From positions 109,847,143 to 109,911,142 of the forward strand of contig NC_132910.1 of NCBI RefSeq assembly GCF_047675955.1: DNA of 64,000 bases, read 5' to 3'. Shown in pieces: positions 1-10,986 of the stretch. The position numbers and the translations under genes were made by a program. The notes beneath the pieces are model-generated. The model worked only from the letters and a program-made list of their open reading frames with translations, did no database searches and was not told the DNA's origin. The stretch is from Chlorocebus sabaeus (lineage: Eukaryota; Chordata; Mammalia; Primates; Cercopithecidae). How positions within the stretch are numbered: the stretch's first letter is position 1; every line of letters begins with the position of its first letter.

Positions 1-43
1 TTGATTATTTTTCTGTAACATTGTAAAATATGCTCACAATTTG

Positions 44-66
44 GAAATAAATAAATAAATAAATAA
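44..66. repeat. (AAAT)n microsatellite
   Basis: A short AAAT array directly abuts the 5' end of the Alu that starts at 67. A second array of the same unit lies inside that Alu, and its tail carries the unit too. The array may be part of the A-rich insertion target. Confidence 0.9.
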
Positions 67-375
67 GGCCAGGCATGGTGGCGCTCGCCTGTAATCCCAA
101 CACAGGCGGGTGGATCACTTGATGTCAGGAGTTCAAGACCAGCCTAGTCAACATGGTGAAACCCCATTTCTACTAAAAGTACAAAATAAATAAATAAATA
201 AATAAATAAATAAACAACCAGGCATGACGGCATGTGCCTGCAGTCCTAGCTACTCGGGAGGCTGAGGCAGGAGAATCACTTGAACCTGGGAGGTGGAGGT
301 TCAAGTGAACCAAGATCGTGCCATTGCACCCCAGCCTCGGTAACAGGGAGAGACTCTGTGTCAAAAAATAAATAA
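67..375 (+). mobile_element. Alu SINE (AluS-like), plus strand
   Basis: Recognisable Alu head, left monomer, middle A-rich linker and right monomer with a short A-rich tail. The left monomer lacks about 13 bases just after the conserved 'cccagcac' block. The middle linker has expanded into an (AAAT)n array at 183-215. The length is otherwise near the normal 300 bp. Confidence 0.92.
183..215. repeat. (AAAT)n inside the Alu middle linker
   Basis: About eight AAAT units replace the usual A5TACA6 linker between the two Alu monomers. Expansion here is less common than in the 3' tail. Confidence 0.9.
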
Positions 376-849
376 CTTGGGAAAAAAGGAAATAAGATGA
401 GGTTTAGTTTATGTCTTACAGACTTACCACAACTAGTCATATTCTACTTTTTAGATTTTATTGTAATTTCACACATACTACCCAAATCATTTAAAGTAAG
501 TTGAACAAACAAAACGAAAACCAATAACTTTACTAGGCTTAATGCGTATCTTGCTCAAATTTTTATCAAGCAGATATGTCATTTATAATATTTATAACTT
601 TATAATATTATGAGAAGCTTAAATCAGTGTTAATAAAAATTTGAAGAAAAGTATGTTTTTCATTACATCAAAGAAGTTTCTCTGGCACAAACCATAAAAG
701 CTATGCTAATTCAAAGATTCCTTTGTGAAAGTTACCTCAGATGTAGTGACAAGTACTGTGTTAAATACGTGTTTATGGTGACAAGATGTTGATGATCAGA
801 CTGAGTGGGCATAATGAGACAGCAGTATCACGTCAATTAAACATCGGCG
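376..849. other. AT-rich unique sequence
   Basis: No repeat, splice-flanked open frame or RNA gene is recognisable. The stretch is AT-rich. Confidence 0.5.
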
Positions 850-1167
850 GGCCAGGCACGGTGGCTCACGCCTGTAATCCCAGCATTTTGGGAGGCCAAG
901 GCGGGTAGATCACCTGAGGTCAGGAGTTCAAGGTCAGCCTGGCCAACATGGTGAAACCCTCATCTTTACAAAAATACAAAAATTAGCTGGGCATGATGGC
1001 AGCTGCCTGTCATCCCAGCTACTCAGGAAGCTGATGCTGGAGAATCTCTTGAACCCAGGAGGCGGAGGATGCAGTGAACCGAGATCACACCACTGCACTC
1101 CAGCCTGGGAGACAGAGCGAGACTCTAGCTCAAAAAAAAACCCAAAAAACAAACAAACAAACAAAAA
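850..1167 (+). mobile_element. AluS-like SINE, plus strand
   Basis: Full-length dimeric Alu with 'ggtcaggagttcaag' and 'ccaacatggtgaaa' S-type positions. The tail is A-rich with a CAAA repeat. Open frames overlapping it are Alu sequence, not genes. Confidence 0.94.
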
Positions 1168-1939
1168 TGTATGTGATCATTTCATTGTTATATCCATTAT
1201 ATAAAATCACATATGTGAGAGAAAAAGCAAATTTAGATCTCCTTGTGAACGCATACACAAAAACGATTTACCTGTAAAAATCATTTGTTTTCCCACAGTA
1301 GTAGATGTTGGCTTTTGGTATGATGCAGATGCCATGGCTAAAGTCTTAACTGTGCTACTGGATTTTATTCTTCGGCTTCTTCAAATCAGTTAAGCTGCAC
1401 CAGAAAGAATGAAAGACTCTGCAGTCCTTCCTCTCCCTGCCTGTGACCTGAACCAGGTGGTTGCTAAAGACTCTTTATGACAGGGGGATAGAATGTTCCT
1501 CCCAGCAGAGTTCTGCATTCCAATCTCCAAGAGCAGAGAGATACTGCTGTAGCCTTCCCAGAACTTGCATCCAGTAATAACTTTCCTTATTTGTCAATAT
1601 CAAGTCAGAATACACTTGTTCACAGGTACTAGATCCAGTTCGAGCTTATGTCCCAGATAGTCCGGCAGGCTCGGTCACTACTGCCTTTCAACATTTCACA
1701 AAGAATGTCTTGCAGAAATATGTTATAGCAAAAAACAAAAAGCCCCCACAAACCATGGTTAAATATATTTGACAAACACTGGCATGATAAAATACAGTAA
1801 AAAATAACATTAAGAAATTAATGAGATAATTACACACAGATGTGTATATATAGATATATTTCCAGTCTCATATTTCAGTCCCTCCTTAAACACCGCTTGT
1901 GCTTTGGTCATGTCAATTTATCTGTGGTTCTCAATCTGT
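1168..1939. other. Unique sequence, no gene seen
   Basis: No recognisable repeat or convincing open frame. Composition is unremarkable. Confidence 0.5.
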
Positions 1940-2285
1940 GCAATGCTTTTTCATTGTTTGAGTCTTTACACATACAATTTGCTCTTCCTGTAATGCAAAT
2001 ATTTCTTGTCCTCTGACAGCCAAGGCCCACATCTGCTCTTCCAGGAGGATGTCTGCAGACATAGCTAAGTGCTTTCTTCTTCATGTCCCTTTAACCTCTT
2101 TAGCACTGTGTTTAGACCTATCTTTTTAACTTACCACTTTAATTGTTTGTCTATTTTATCGACCTCCCCACTAGAATCTGACTTCTAGGAGTTTATGGTA
2201 AAAGCATATTATTTATATTTCAATTTCCAGAGACTGGTATGCAATAAATAGTTAATAGATGTTTGTGGGATGAATAAGTGTATGA
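1940..2285 (+). mobile_element. L2 LINE 3' end, plus strand
   Basis: Diverged but recognisable L2 3'UTR. A 'tttaattgtttgtctattttat' type block is followed by 'cccactagaatctgact' and ends in 'gcaataaatag...gtgggatgaataa', which matches the L2 terminal pattern of an AATAAA near a TGAATGAA tail. Confidence 0.7.
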
Positions 2286-3705
2286 TCAGTAATTCTAGCA
2301 TGCACAGAAATATATCGACTACCTGATAATCCGTTGAGATAAATTCTAACAGTAATTTTGTATTCAACACTAATATATGGAGTTCTCTACTGTAAATATA
2401 ATAGCTTTTATATTTTGAGAATTATAAGAAAAATACTTTATTAACTCTGGAAAGGCTTACAGTAGGCTTATGGTAGGTAAAGAGATGCGCTACTCAGGTA
2501 GGTTCCCCTTCAAGGAAGGGCTTATAGCCCAGCTGGAGGAAGGACTGTCAGCAGACAGTGTCCAGCTGTCAGCACCTTCAGGGTCTGCTTTGGCTGCAGA
2601 GAGCTGCCTCCTCTGTCTGAGGTCAAGCCTTTTCCAGGGGAGCCTATGTCAGGTGACTGAATGAGGTAGGGGTATAAGGACCAGTCATTTCTCACCAGAT
2701 TGGTCAAGGCTGTGTTGAGCCCTTAGAGTTCTTCTTCCTCTGATCAATCCTGCTTTCTCTCCCTTCCTTTCACAGGTATTGAACCCAAATAACCACCTTG
2801 CTCCCCACTTCCAGAGAAACTGACCTGAGATAACTAGACAGCATAAGCACATATGCACAAATGTATTATACAAGAGTGCTTCTCATTTTAACCACTCAAC
2901 CCTCCTAACCAGAAACTGAATATATTTCCCCAGTGTGGGCAACTAGAGTCAGTCGCTGTTGTGTTACTGATCTTTGGTGTCCTTTTCTTTGGTCCTGACC
3001 TGAATTACACTCTTCTTTACCTTCCTATGGCCCGCTACAGTTTCAGAAGCTTTCCTACTTTTTCTGCTGTTAATTAATTCTAGTTCCTATAGTCAAGGCC
3101 TCTCTATCTCTAGCTGAAAGTATCTTTCTTTGAAAAGTTCCTAGTTATGTCTTTGAAACTACCATTTTCCAAGGCGCCCAACTTTGAACATTCCTAGAAG
3201 AGAGAAGCCTGCTCACGTCACTTGTGGTTTTAAGGGTGCTGAGAAGAGAAAGGAAGAAGGAACCTAAATGAGAAAGTAATTCTTTGGTAAACAAGGCAGA
3301 AAATAAATGAGATCTTGGCTGTTGTTGGAGGACTTCCCATTAACCCTTCAGGGGAAATGCGGAGGCTTCTGCTTTGCCTTTGAGACTGTTACAAAGTCTG
3401 TTGTAGGCTTACCGTCAGACATTCTGATGGCAAAGGCTGCAGGGAAGGGAAAATACAGGAGAAGAACCAGATTAGCTCTTCTCCATAAAATTATTCCATT
3501 AATTCAAGACATATTTAGGTTCATTTGTTTTGTGTTGTTTCAGTTTTCAGAAATTTAAAAATTTATTTCACAAGTAACATATTTATATAGTTTCAAAGTA
3601 AAATCCTTAAGGGATATTCAGAGAAGTCTAGCTTTTATCCTTGTTACTTCCTGCTGTTCCCGCCTTTTTTTCTTTCAGGAAACGTTTTTTAAAATATAAC
3701 TACAA
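2286..3705. other. Unique sequence, no gene seen
   Basis: About 1.4 kb without recognisable repeats. Open frames are at most 83 codons and show no known domain, so I call no gene. Confidence 0.5.
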
Positions 3706-3988
3706 GGCCTGGCACAGTGGCTTACACCTGTAATCCCAGCACTTTGGGAGGTCGAGATGGGTGAATTGCTTGAGCCCAGGAGTTTGAAACTAGTCTGGGC
3801 AACATGGCAAGACCCCCATCTCTACAAAAATTAGCTGGGCACAGTGGTCTGTGCCTATGGTCCCAGCTACTCGGGAGGCTGAGGTGGGAGGATTACTTGA
3901 GAGCTCAGGAGTTTGAGACTACAGTGAGCTGTGATCATACCACTGCACTCCAGCCTAGGTGACAGAGTGAGACCTTGTCTCAAAAACC
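3706..3988 (+). mobile_element. AluJ SINE, plus strand
   Basis: Dimeric Alu with J-type positions ('ttgagcccaggagtttga', 'gggcaacatggc', 'gagaccttgtctc'). The tail has decayed to 'caaaaaccaa' and is followed by a TA tract. Confidence 0.93.
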
Positions 3989-3991
3989 AAC

Positions 3992-4007
3992 ATATATATA
4001 TATATAT
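3992..4007. repeat. (TA)8 tract
   Basis: Eight TA units just after the AluJ tail at 3988, a common product of tail decay. Confidence 0.9.
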
Positions 4008-4009
4008 GA

Positions 4010-4123
4010 TTATATCCTCCCCTTTCCTAAAGAAATGGTAGCATACTGAACATACTGTCTTTTACCTTGCTTTTTTCTCTTAACAATACATCTGGAGAGA
4101 TCACTCCATAGCATTACATAAAG

Positions 4124-4174
<51 letters not shown>

Positions 4175-4660
4175 CAGCTGCAAAATACATTTACCAGTTT
4201 ATTCAACCAGTCCGCTATTAGTGGTCATTTGGGCTGTTTTGTAATTTTTTTGCTATTACAAAAATTGCTACAAAAATACAGTTTTCTGTATATATCTTCT
4301 CATATTTTTTGCAGACATCTTTGGGATAGATTCCTAGAAGTGATGTTGCTGGGTCAAAGGAAAAAGACATATGTAATTTTGCTCAGTGTTGCTAACCCCG
4401 CCACCATCGTGGTTATGCCATTTTGTATTCTCATCCACAATACCTGAGAATACTGATCTTTATACGGCCTCATCCACAGACTGTGTTGTCAAACTTTCTA
4501 ATTTTTTTCAGTATGACAGGTAAGAAATAGTAACATAGTAAGTTACACTTCTGTTCTTGTTAGTGTGATTGAATGTGTTTTCATGTGCATCACGGCCATG
4601 TGCATTATATACTATGAACTGTCTAGTCTTCTCTCTTTTTCTATCAAGTTGTTGACTTTT
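4010..4660 (-). mobile_element. Ancient L1 fragment, minus strand
   Basis: Reads as the antisense of L1 ORF2/3' region of the older L1M/HAL1 kind. Landmarks are a 'tttattcaaccagtc' block, 'ggatagattcctagaagtg', 'ttgctgggtcaaagg' and a diverged 'cattttgtattctcatcc' block, in the expected order. A (TC)n tract interrupts it. No open frame is preserved. The outer limits are uncertain by tens of bases. Confidence 0.72.
4129..4170. repeat. (TC)21 microsatellite inside ancient L1
   Basis: Uninterrupted 42-base TC array within the minus-strand L1 fragment. It is likely length-polymorphic. Confidence 0.97.
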
Positions 4661-4689
4661 TTCCCTCCTACATTTTTTTTAAATGAGCT

Positions 4690-5670
4690 AACACTCTAAA
4701 GAAACACATAAACAGAGAATGACAATACAATGTAGTAAGAGTAATGATAATTGTAGTAATACATTTAGTAAATACCTGATTTCCCAGAGTCATGGGAACA
4801 GAGAGGAAGGTTAATTGGCCGGGCTGGGACGGAAGCTGAGGGCTGATGATGCGGTGAGGCAGGGTTTCCTTGAGGAAGCGATGTTTGAACTGTGTTGTAG
4901 AGAATGACTAGGATCTAGACAAGGGACAGGGAGCTGGAGGTTGGGGTGGGTGGTGAGGGCATTTTGGGCAAAGGGCATAGGTTGAGCAAAAGGCTGGGAG
5001 GGGAGAAACAGCCAATAGCACGGTGCATAGCAAAAATACAAGTTCCGCATTGCTGGAGAGTCATGACTAAGAGGGTGAGCTGGGACGTGAGGCTGGAACT
5101 TTACTCTGTAGGCAATGAGGACCCCTGAGGGTTTTATAGTCTTATTTATGTATGTATTTATTTTATTTTGTTGAGGCAGAGTCTCACTGTGTCACCCTGG
5201 CTGGAGTGCAGGGGCTCAATCATGGCTCACTACAACCTTGACCTCCCTGGACTCAGGTGATCCTCTCACTTCAGCCTCCAGAGTAGCTGGGACTACAGGA
5301 GATGGGGTCTCATCATGTTGCCCAGGCTGGTCTGGAACTCCTGGGCTCAAGCAATCCTAACTCAGGCTCCCAAAATACTGGAATTACATGCGTGAGCCAC
5401 CATGCCTGGCCCTCTGAAAGGTTTTAAATGGGCAGACACTGGTTGGTGTTGGGTTTAAATGGAAGACACCTGACTGTGTGGAGAATGGGCTTAAGAAAAG
5501 CGAGGAGTCTGGGGCCCAGCAGGCAACTGTTGAAGTGATTCAGGGCAGTAGAGATGGGGCCTGAACTAAGCCAGGCACAGAGGAGACACATTTGGAGTGT
5601 GTATTGAAGAGTAAGAATGACCCCCAGTTTTCTAGTTTGGCTGACTAGTGAGTAGTGGTATCCCAAAATA
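4690..5670 (-). mobile_element. Ancient L2-like LINE block, minus strand, split by AluJ
   Basis: The order of diverged blocks fits the antisense of a common ancient L2-type 3' region: 'gtttccttgaggaagcgatgtttgaactg', 'gggcattttgggcaaaggg', 'gaggctggaactttactctgtaggcaatgagg' and then 'gagaatgggcttaag'. The AluJ at 5161-5411 interrupts it. The same family recurs at 22.3-23.0 kb and 50.9-53.7 kb. The family name is inferred from memory of the pattern and is tentative. Confidence 0.55.
5161..5411 (-). mobile_element. AluJ SINE, minus strand, with internal deletion
   Basis: Antisense AluJ starting in a T-rich head and ending 'catgcctggcc'. About 40 bases are missing between 'gactacagg' and 'gatggggtctcatc', around the monomer junction, making it shorter than a full Alu. 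It sits inside the L2-like block. Confidence 0.92.
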
Positions 5671-6297
5671 ACACAGGGAAAACAGAAGAAAGAAAACCGA
5701 GACCAATAAACAAATTGATGGCATTAACTAGATGTGAATTTGTACATGCTGCACAATAGGCTAACAGAGCAGTTAAAATTAAGCCCAAATTGTCATAAAG
5801 TATTGTGACAGTGACTGAACTCATTATTGGGACTAAAAGTGGTCCCTGTGGGCCACCAGATGCCTTTTCATTAGAGAAAATTGCTATTGTCTATGAATCA
5901 ATAGTTGCCTCTTCTAATGAAACTCAGGGTTTGCTGCTCAGCACAGATGAAATTGTGGCTATTGTCCTGCTTCGATAATTTAATAGCTACTTCAGAGCTG
6001 ATAACCACTTTACCAGTTACAACTGTGGAGGCCAATGCAGTGACCCTGTAAAAGTCTCTTGTTTTAACATTTGGGAAAGAATCAAGTTATATACTTTAAT
6101 GATATAAAAGTGATACAAACTAGAAGCTTTTATTATATGACAGTGATATATCTCTAGATGAACACAGGTCAGAATGTACTACAATTACATAATAACTTTC
6201 AAATATCCTATTACAAAGCACACTTGGCAAACGGGGAAGCTTTGCCACCGTGTATCAGTGAACCTTATACTTTTGAGCACTATATGTATAGTACTTA
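5671..6297. other. Unique sequence, no gene seen
   Basis: No recognisable repeat. The part at 5820-6060 has balanced composition and several ATTGT (SOX-like) words, but nothing decisive. See findings. Confidence 0.45.
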
Positions 6298-6352
6298 AAT
6301 ATATATATATATATGTACTTAAATATGTGTGTGTGTGTATATATATGTATGT
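6298..6352. repeat. (TA)n/(TG)n tract
   Basis: Alternating purine-pyrimidine tract of TA, TG and TATG units next to the T-rich head of the Alu at 6355. Confidence 0.9.
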
Positions 6353-6354
6353 AT

Positions 6355-6655
6355 TTTTTCTTTTTTTCTTTTTTGAGATGGAGTCTGGGTCTGTTGCCCA
6401 GGCTGGAGTGCAGTGGCACGATCTTGGCTCACTGCAACCTCTGCCTCCCGGGTTCAAGTAATTCTCCTGCCTCAGCCTCCTGAGTAGCTAGGATTACAGG
6501 CACGTGCCATGATACCTGGCTAATTTTTTATATTTTTAGTAGAGATGGGGTTTCACCGTGTTAGCCAGGATGATCTTGATCTCCTGACCTCATGATCCAC
6601 CCACCTCGGCCTCCCAAAGTGCTGGGATTACAGGCGTGAGCCACTGCACCCAGCC
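6355..6655 (-). mobile_element. AluS SINE (Sc/Sg-like), minus strand
   Basis: Full-length antisense Alu from a T-rich head to 'gcacccagcc'. The left monomer reads 'gttagccaggatgatcttgatctcctgacctcatg', as in Sc/Sg/Y. The right monomer is S-type. Confidence 0.94.
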
Positions 6656-6661
6656 TGTATA

Positions 6662-6933
6662 TTTTCTTTTGAGACAGAGTCTCACTGTTGTCCAGGCTGG
6701 AATGCAGTGGTGGGAGCATAGTTCACTATAGCCTCAAACTCCTGGGCTTAGGAGATCCTCCCGCATCAGCCTCCCTAGCTGGGATTAGAGGTGTGTACCA
6801 CCACACTTGGCTAAATTTTGTACATTTTGTAGAGAAAAGGTCTCACTGTGTTTCCCAGGCTGGTCTTGAACTCCTGACCTCAAGCTATCCTCCTACCTCA
6901 GCCTCCCAAAGTTGTGAGCCACCACACCCAGCC
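6662..6933 (-). mobile_element. AluJ SINE, minus strand
   Basis: Antisense Alu with J positions. It is slightly short because of small deletions ('cctccctagctggg' and 'cccaaagttgtgagcc'). It lies head to tail with the Alu at 6355, seven bases apart. Confidence 0.92.
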
Positions 6934-6994
6934 TAGTACCACATATTTATATGTCTTTTCCATGTATTCTATGCTCAGGAAATAATCTGGAAAA

Positions 6995-7185
6995 CACACT
7001 GAAGAGAGCCACAGACTTGGCTTCAAATCCCAACAGCTCTTCTGAGTAACATTGGCAGGTTGCTTTTCTACGAAATGAGAATCATTGTGCCTACCTATAA
7101 GTCAATTGGGATAATGGATGTAAAATGCTTGCCACAGTGCCTGCTACATGGTACGTACTCGATAAATATCAGCCGTAATATTGGA
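6995..7185 (+). mobile_element. MIR SINE, plus strand
   Basis: Diverged MIR core in the expected order: 'acttggcttcaaatccca', 'aacattggcaggttgct', 'aaatgagaatcattgtgcctacc' and 'aaaatgcttgccacagtgcctg...gtactcgataaat'. Confidence 0.85.
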
Positions 7186-7941
7186 CTCATCATGCTTCCC
7201 CTGCATCCTTGCCACCCACCCCATTCTTCCCTGAAAAAACATAGACGATTAATACAAATTTAAACAGGGACCATCATAACTTTTCTTTTTGTGTTTGAAT
7301 TTGCAACACCAGCTCACAAAAGAGTCTGTACTCTTCCTCTGGCTCATTTAACTCTAATTTGGGTAGGGTGACGCTGGGAGTACCGTGGTGCTATTCCCTG
7401 TCGGGCCAATCAACCCAACTTCCCCCAGTTGTAGTTAATTTAATTGGGGATGATGCAACACTTAGGCTTTTTCTACGGACACACAGTTTTTTAAATTAAA
7501 TATACAAACATTATAATTGCTATCCTGTAATTGCTATACTACACATTTAAAAAACAACAGATAATTTAAAGCCAGTGTTACAGAAGCAATAATGGTCATA
7601 TCTTACAAATGTGTGGGTTGTTATCATTAAAAGCAACCTTACCTATTACTGAGACTGAACCCCTTATTTTTCCCATGAGCTGTCTGACATTGGGAGAGGT
7701 TAGTTGAGGAGTTAACCAAAGGTACCAGGGGAAATAGAACCAACACCACAACCAAAAAACCCCGACACTCCTGATTCTCAGTTTGGAATGTTTTTCTCTC
7801 TATTCTGCCTTGTAAAAGAAACTGTCATCTCATTCATGGTGTTGTGGATATCAAAAGCCCGTGGAGATTGCTTTAGTGTTTTATGTGGTCTTTCTCCTCC
7901 CACCAGTTTAATTTTCTGGTGAAGGCTTTTTCACTGATCGA
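7186..7941. other. Unique sequence, no gene seen
   Basis: No repeat or gene recognised. Confidence 0.5.
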
Positions 7942-8065
7942 TGAACAAATATAATTGGACACTTACTATGTGCCAGACACTGTGCTAAACACTTTCCCCA
8001 AAGTTTTCTTGTTTTCTGCACAATAGTGTTATGACACAGAATTATTACCCTGATTCACTGAAGAG
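7942..8065 (-). mobile_element. MIR SINE fragment, minus strand
   Basis: The start of an antisense MIR: 'cacttactatgtgccagac', 'ctgtgctaaacactttcc', 'ttatgacacagaattattaccctgattcactgaagagg'. The second half is lost. Confidence 0.85.
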
Positions 8066-8289
8066 GTGAGTTCTACAGTTTAGTGTCAAAGTTTTGCCCT
8101 ATTGTACATTAATGACAGAGAATGTTGATTCCCAAATCTGGCTAATTATTTCAGGGTCTTAATAACCTAAATCTAAATTTGATCTTCAACAAACATGTTT
8201 TTCAAAATGTTATTTTTACATGATTGAAATTCTCCCATATGAAAAACTGACCATAGTTAGAAACTATTCCCTCTGTAGGCTACTGTGAC

Positions 8290-8780
8290 TTCCCGGCCTG
8301 TGAGTGCAAATGAGCTGACCATATCATTCAATCCTAATAGTTTCCTAGTTTAATATCTTTCCCACCCCTGTAACTATAAAAAATCAACCTCCTTTCAAAT
8401 GTCTCCTCTCCTCCGTCCACTAGCTCAAGTATCTGGAGGCTCCGGATGCCCACGCTTCCCTCTTTGCTCTCTTCGAGGCTGCTGCTCTGTAAGTTTTAAC
8501 TTGGCTGCTGCTCAAACATGTTTTATCTAAGCCAGTGGAGCACTTCTCTACACTGGCCATTGGCCAAAGTGAAATTCTGTTAATCTCTGATCCCCAGATC
8601 ACTCAACTGCCACTGGGCTTCTGGTTACCGTTCCATTCTCCGTATTGCCATTCTGACTTGGACTCCTTGGCTCAACGAGAAGGGAAGAAAGTTCCTTCCA
8701 CTATGAGATGCTTACTTAGAGGGTCTCCAGAAGGTTTTCTTGGCCCACGCAAAACAACACAAAATTTTGGGTGATAACTC
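8290..8780 (+). mobile_element. Possible worn ERV1-type LTR fragment
   Basis: A 'ccctgtaactataaaaaat' segment resembles an LTR TATA region. Next come 'ctagctcaagtatctggagg' and 'ctccggatgcccacgcttcc', then a repeated 'gctgctgctc' region like the R/polyadenylation part of some ERV1 LTRs. No canonical AATAAA is left; the place reads GTAAGT. No coding sequence is present. The assignment rests on pattern memory only and it could be unrelated unique DNA. Confidence 0.35.
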
Positions 8781-8831
8781 TTTTAATTATTTAGCAAGCA
8801 CACTGCTGACTTGCTAGGGCCTCATTCGGTA

Positions 8832-9132
8832 CTTTTTTTGTTTTGTTTTTGCTTTCCTGAGACAGAGTCGCACTCTGTTGCCCAGGCTGGAGTGCAGTGG
8901 TGCAATCCCTGCTCACTGCAACCTCTGCCTCCCAGGTTCAATGATTCTTGTGCCTCAGCCTCCCGAGTAGCTGGGACTACAGGCATGTGCCACCATGCCT
9001 GGCTAATTTTTAGTAGAGACAGAGTTTTGCCGTGTTGCTCAGGCTGGTCTCCAACTCCTGGGCTCAAGTGACCCACCTGCCTTGGCCTCCCCAAGTGCAG
9101 GGATTACAGGCCGTAATCCACTGCGCCTAGCC
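8832..9132 (-). mobile_element. AluS/J SINE, minus strand
   Basis: Full-length antisense Alu from a T-rich head with TTTTG repeats to 'ctgcgcctagcc'. It mixes S-type and J-type positions ('gggctcaagtgacccacc'). Confidence 0.93.
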
Positions 9133-10066
9133 TAGATACTTTTGATTTAAAAACTCCTCTACTCTGACCCTCAGGTCTTCTGTTGAATCCCGTGCACCAT
9201 GCCATTCTTATTATTTGCTCCTCATGAATTCTTTCTACCGCTCAGCAAAATGCACCTGTGGAAATTTTCTTTCATCAGCACCCTTCTCCCTCACTAACTC
9301 CCTATTTTCTATCCCCCATCCGGTTCACCAAATGTGTTTCAAGTTATTTTCCCTAGAAACTTCCGACTCCCTTTGAAAACACTGGATACAATTAGCTGCC
9401 AAGAGAGAAGCAGAGAGGGAATGTTTCCCCAGTGCACAGCTAGAAACCAACCCTTCTTACCTTCCTGGGGAAATGCATTTTCATAGTGGAATAGAAATAT
9501 TTACATTTTTTAAAAATACAATTGAGTGTCATCTAGAATTACTATGTATTCTTCCATAAGCTCTTCTACAGTTCCTCCTTAGACCCAATGCCTGGAATTG
9601 AGTGTCTCCTCTTCATCCAGCTTCCTGAGACTAAGCACAATTTACAGCAGGCTACAATCCAGGATTAGTTTCAGGATCATACTTTTGATATTGAAAGAGA
9701 AGACATAACCTCCTAATATTTGCCATTCATTTGCCATGCCATAAAACGAACATTCAAATATATGACTATTGATCCCCAAAGAGAGTCTTATAGTTATAAC
9801 ATAAAAACAGCTGTTACCTTTTACCTGAAATGGATTATAAACTGGCTTATGAGCATTTGGGCCAGGATTAAGACAATACTTCACTTTGAAAATTTTCATT
9901 TTTTAGCAAATTCAGCAGGATTTCAATGAGAACATTACTTTTCTTGTTGTATATTTTATCAAGATTTTTAAACTTAATCATTTTATTTAAACTCTAGTAT
10001 AAGATTTTTAAAATGTTATTTTCAGTGGCAAGGAAGTTTGAGCTGAAGGGGAGGACAACATCTGGG
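9133..10066. other. AT-rich unique sequence
   Basis: No repeat or gene recognised. Open frames on both strands around 9642-9929 overlap each other and have no recognisable domain. Confidence 0.5.
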
Positions 10067-10078
10067 AAAGAAAACACA

Positions 10079-10265
10079 GCTGGGCACGGTGCCTGTAGTC
10101 CCACCTACTTGGGATGCTGAGGCAGGAGAATCGCCTGAACCCAGGAGGCGGAGGTTGCAGTGAGCCGAGACCAAGCCATTGCACTCCAGCCTGGGTGACA
10201 CAGCGAGACTCCATCTCAAAAAAAAAAAAAAGAAAGAAAGAAAGAAAGAAAAAAGAAAGAAAAAG
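10079..10265 (+). mobile_element. Right-monomer-only Alu, plus strand
   Basis: Only the right half of an AluS-like element is present, starting exactly at the monomer head ('gctgggcacggtg') and missing about eight bases before 'cctgtagtccc'. It ends in a long A/GAAA tail. An 11-bp TSD, AAAGAAAACAC, lies at 10067-10077 and 10262-10272, so the short form inserted as such or lost its left half internally. Confidence 0.9.
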
Positions 10266-10266
10266 A
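10213..10266. repeat. (GAAA)n Alu tail
   Basis: A14 followed by GAAA units forms the 3' tail of the preceding Alu and is likely polymorphic. Confidence 0.92.
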
Positions 10267-10272
10267 AAACAC

Positions 10273-10658
10273 AAATGGGTCTGGGACCTCCTTTGTGTTG
10301 GAAGCGGAGGCCCCTCCCCTCCCCGCTATCACACAACCTAGATGGGAGAAGTTAAACAAAATCAACTCAAAAGGCCCTGTATTAAGGAGAAATAATGTTG
10401 TGGTGGAGAATGAATTTGGGAGCTTTGGAACTGGGGGGAAAAAAGAGCAAGATGGACAAGAAGAGTGTGGGGAAAATGGGGGCAGGTGGGGAGGGACACA
10501 CAGCCCTGGAAGGGGAGTTCATGAGGGTTTTTCTGTGTTCCAGACATCCAGGAGGAAAAGCCTAATTTTAATTTTAAGTTATTTGTTACCTCCAGTATAA
10601 CATTTTTCAAGGTGATGAATGGGACAAGGGTGGCACAAGGCATTTTCTTTAGGGTGTT
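10273..10658. other. Unique sequence, no gene seen
   Basis: Somewhat G/purine-rich. Opposite-strand open frames of 101 and 125 codons overlap here; the latter runs into the next Alu. I see no domain or splice context. Confidence 0.5.
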
Positions 10659-10675
10659 AAAGTCATAGCTGAGCT

Positions 10676-10969
10676 GGCTGGGCACGATGGCTTGTGCCTG
10701 TGATCCCAGCACTTTGGGAGACCAAGGTGGACGGATCACCTGAGGTCAGGAGTTTGAGACCAACCTGGCCCACATGGTGAAACCCCATCTCTACTAGAAA
10801 TACAAAAATGGGTCATTGTGATGGTGACTGCCTGTAGTCCCAGCTACTCGGGAGGCTGAGGCAGAAGAATCACTTGAACCCGGGAGGCAGCGGTTGCAGT
10901 GAGTGGAGATTGCACCTCTGCACTCCAGCCTGGGCAACAAAGTGAGACTCTGTCTCAAAAAAGAAAAAA
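10676..10969 (+). mobile_element. AluSx-like SINE, plus strand
   Basis: Full-length S-type Alu. The TSD is about 17 bp: AAAGTCATAGCTGAGCT at 10659-10675 and AAAGTTATAGCCGAGCC at 10970-10986 (three differences). Confidence 0.96.
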
Positions 10970-10986
10970 AAAGTTATAGCCGAGCC

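Noticed and set aside
4229..4447. 72-codon frame with hydrophobic stretches that looks membrane-like
   Set aside because: It lies in the antisense of an ancient L1. The hydrophobicity follows from the T-rich sequence.
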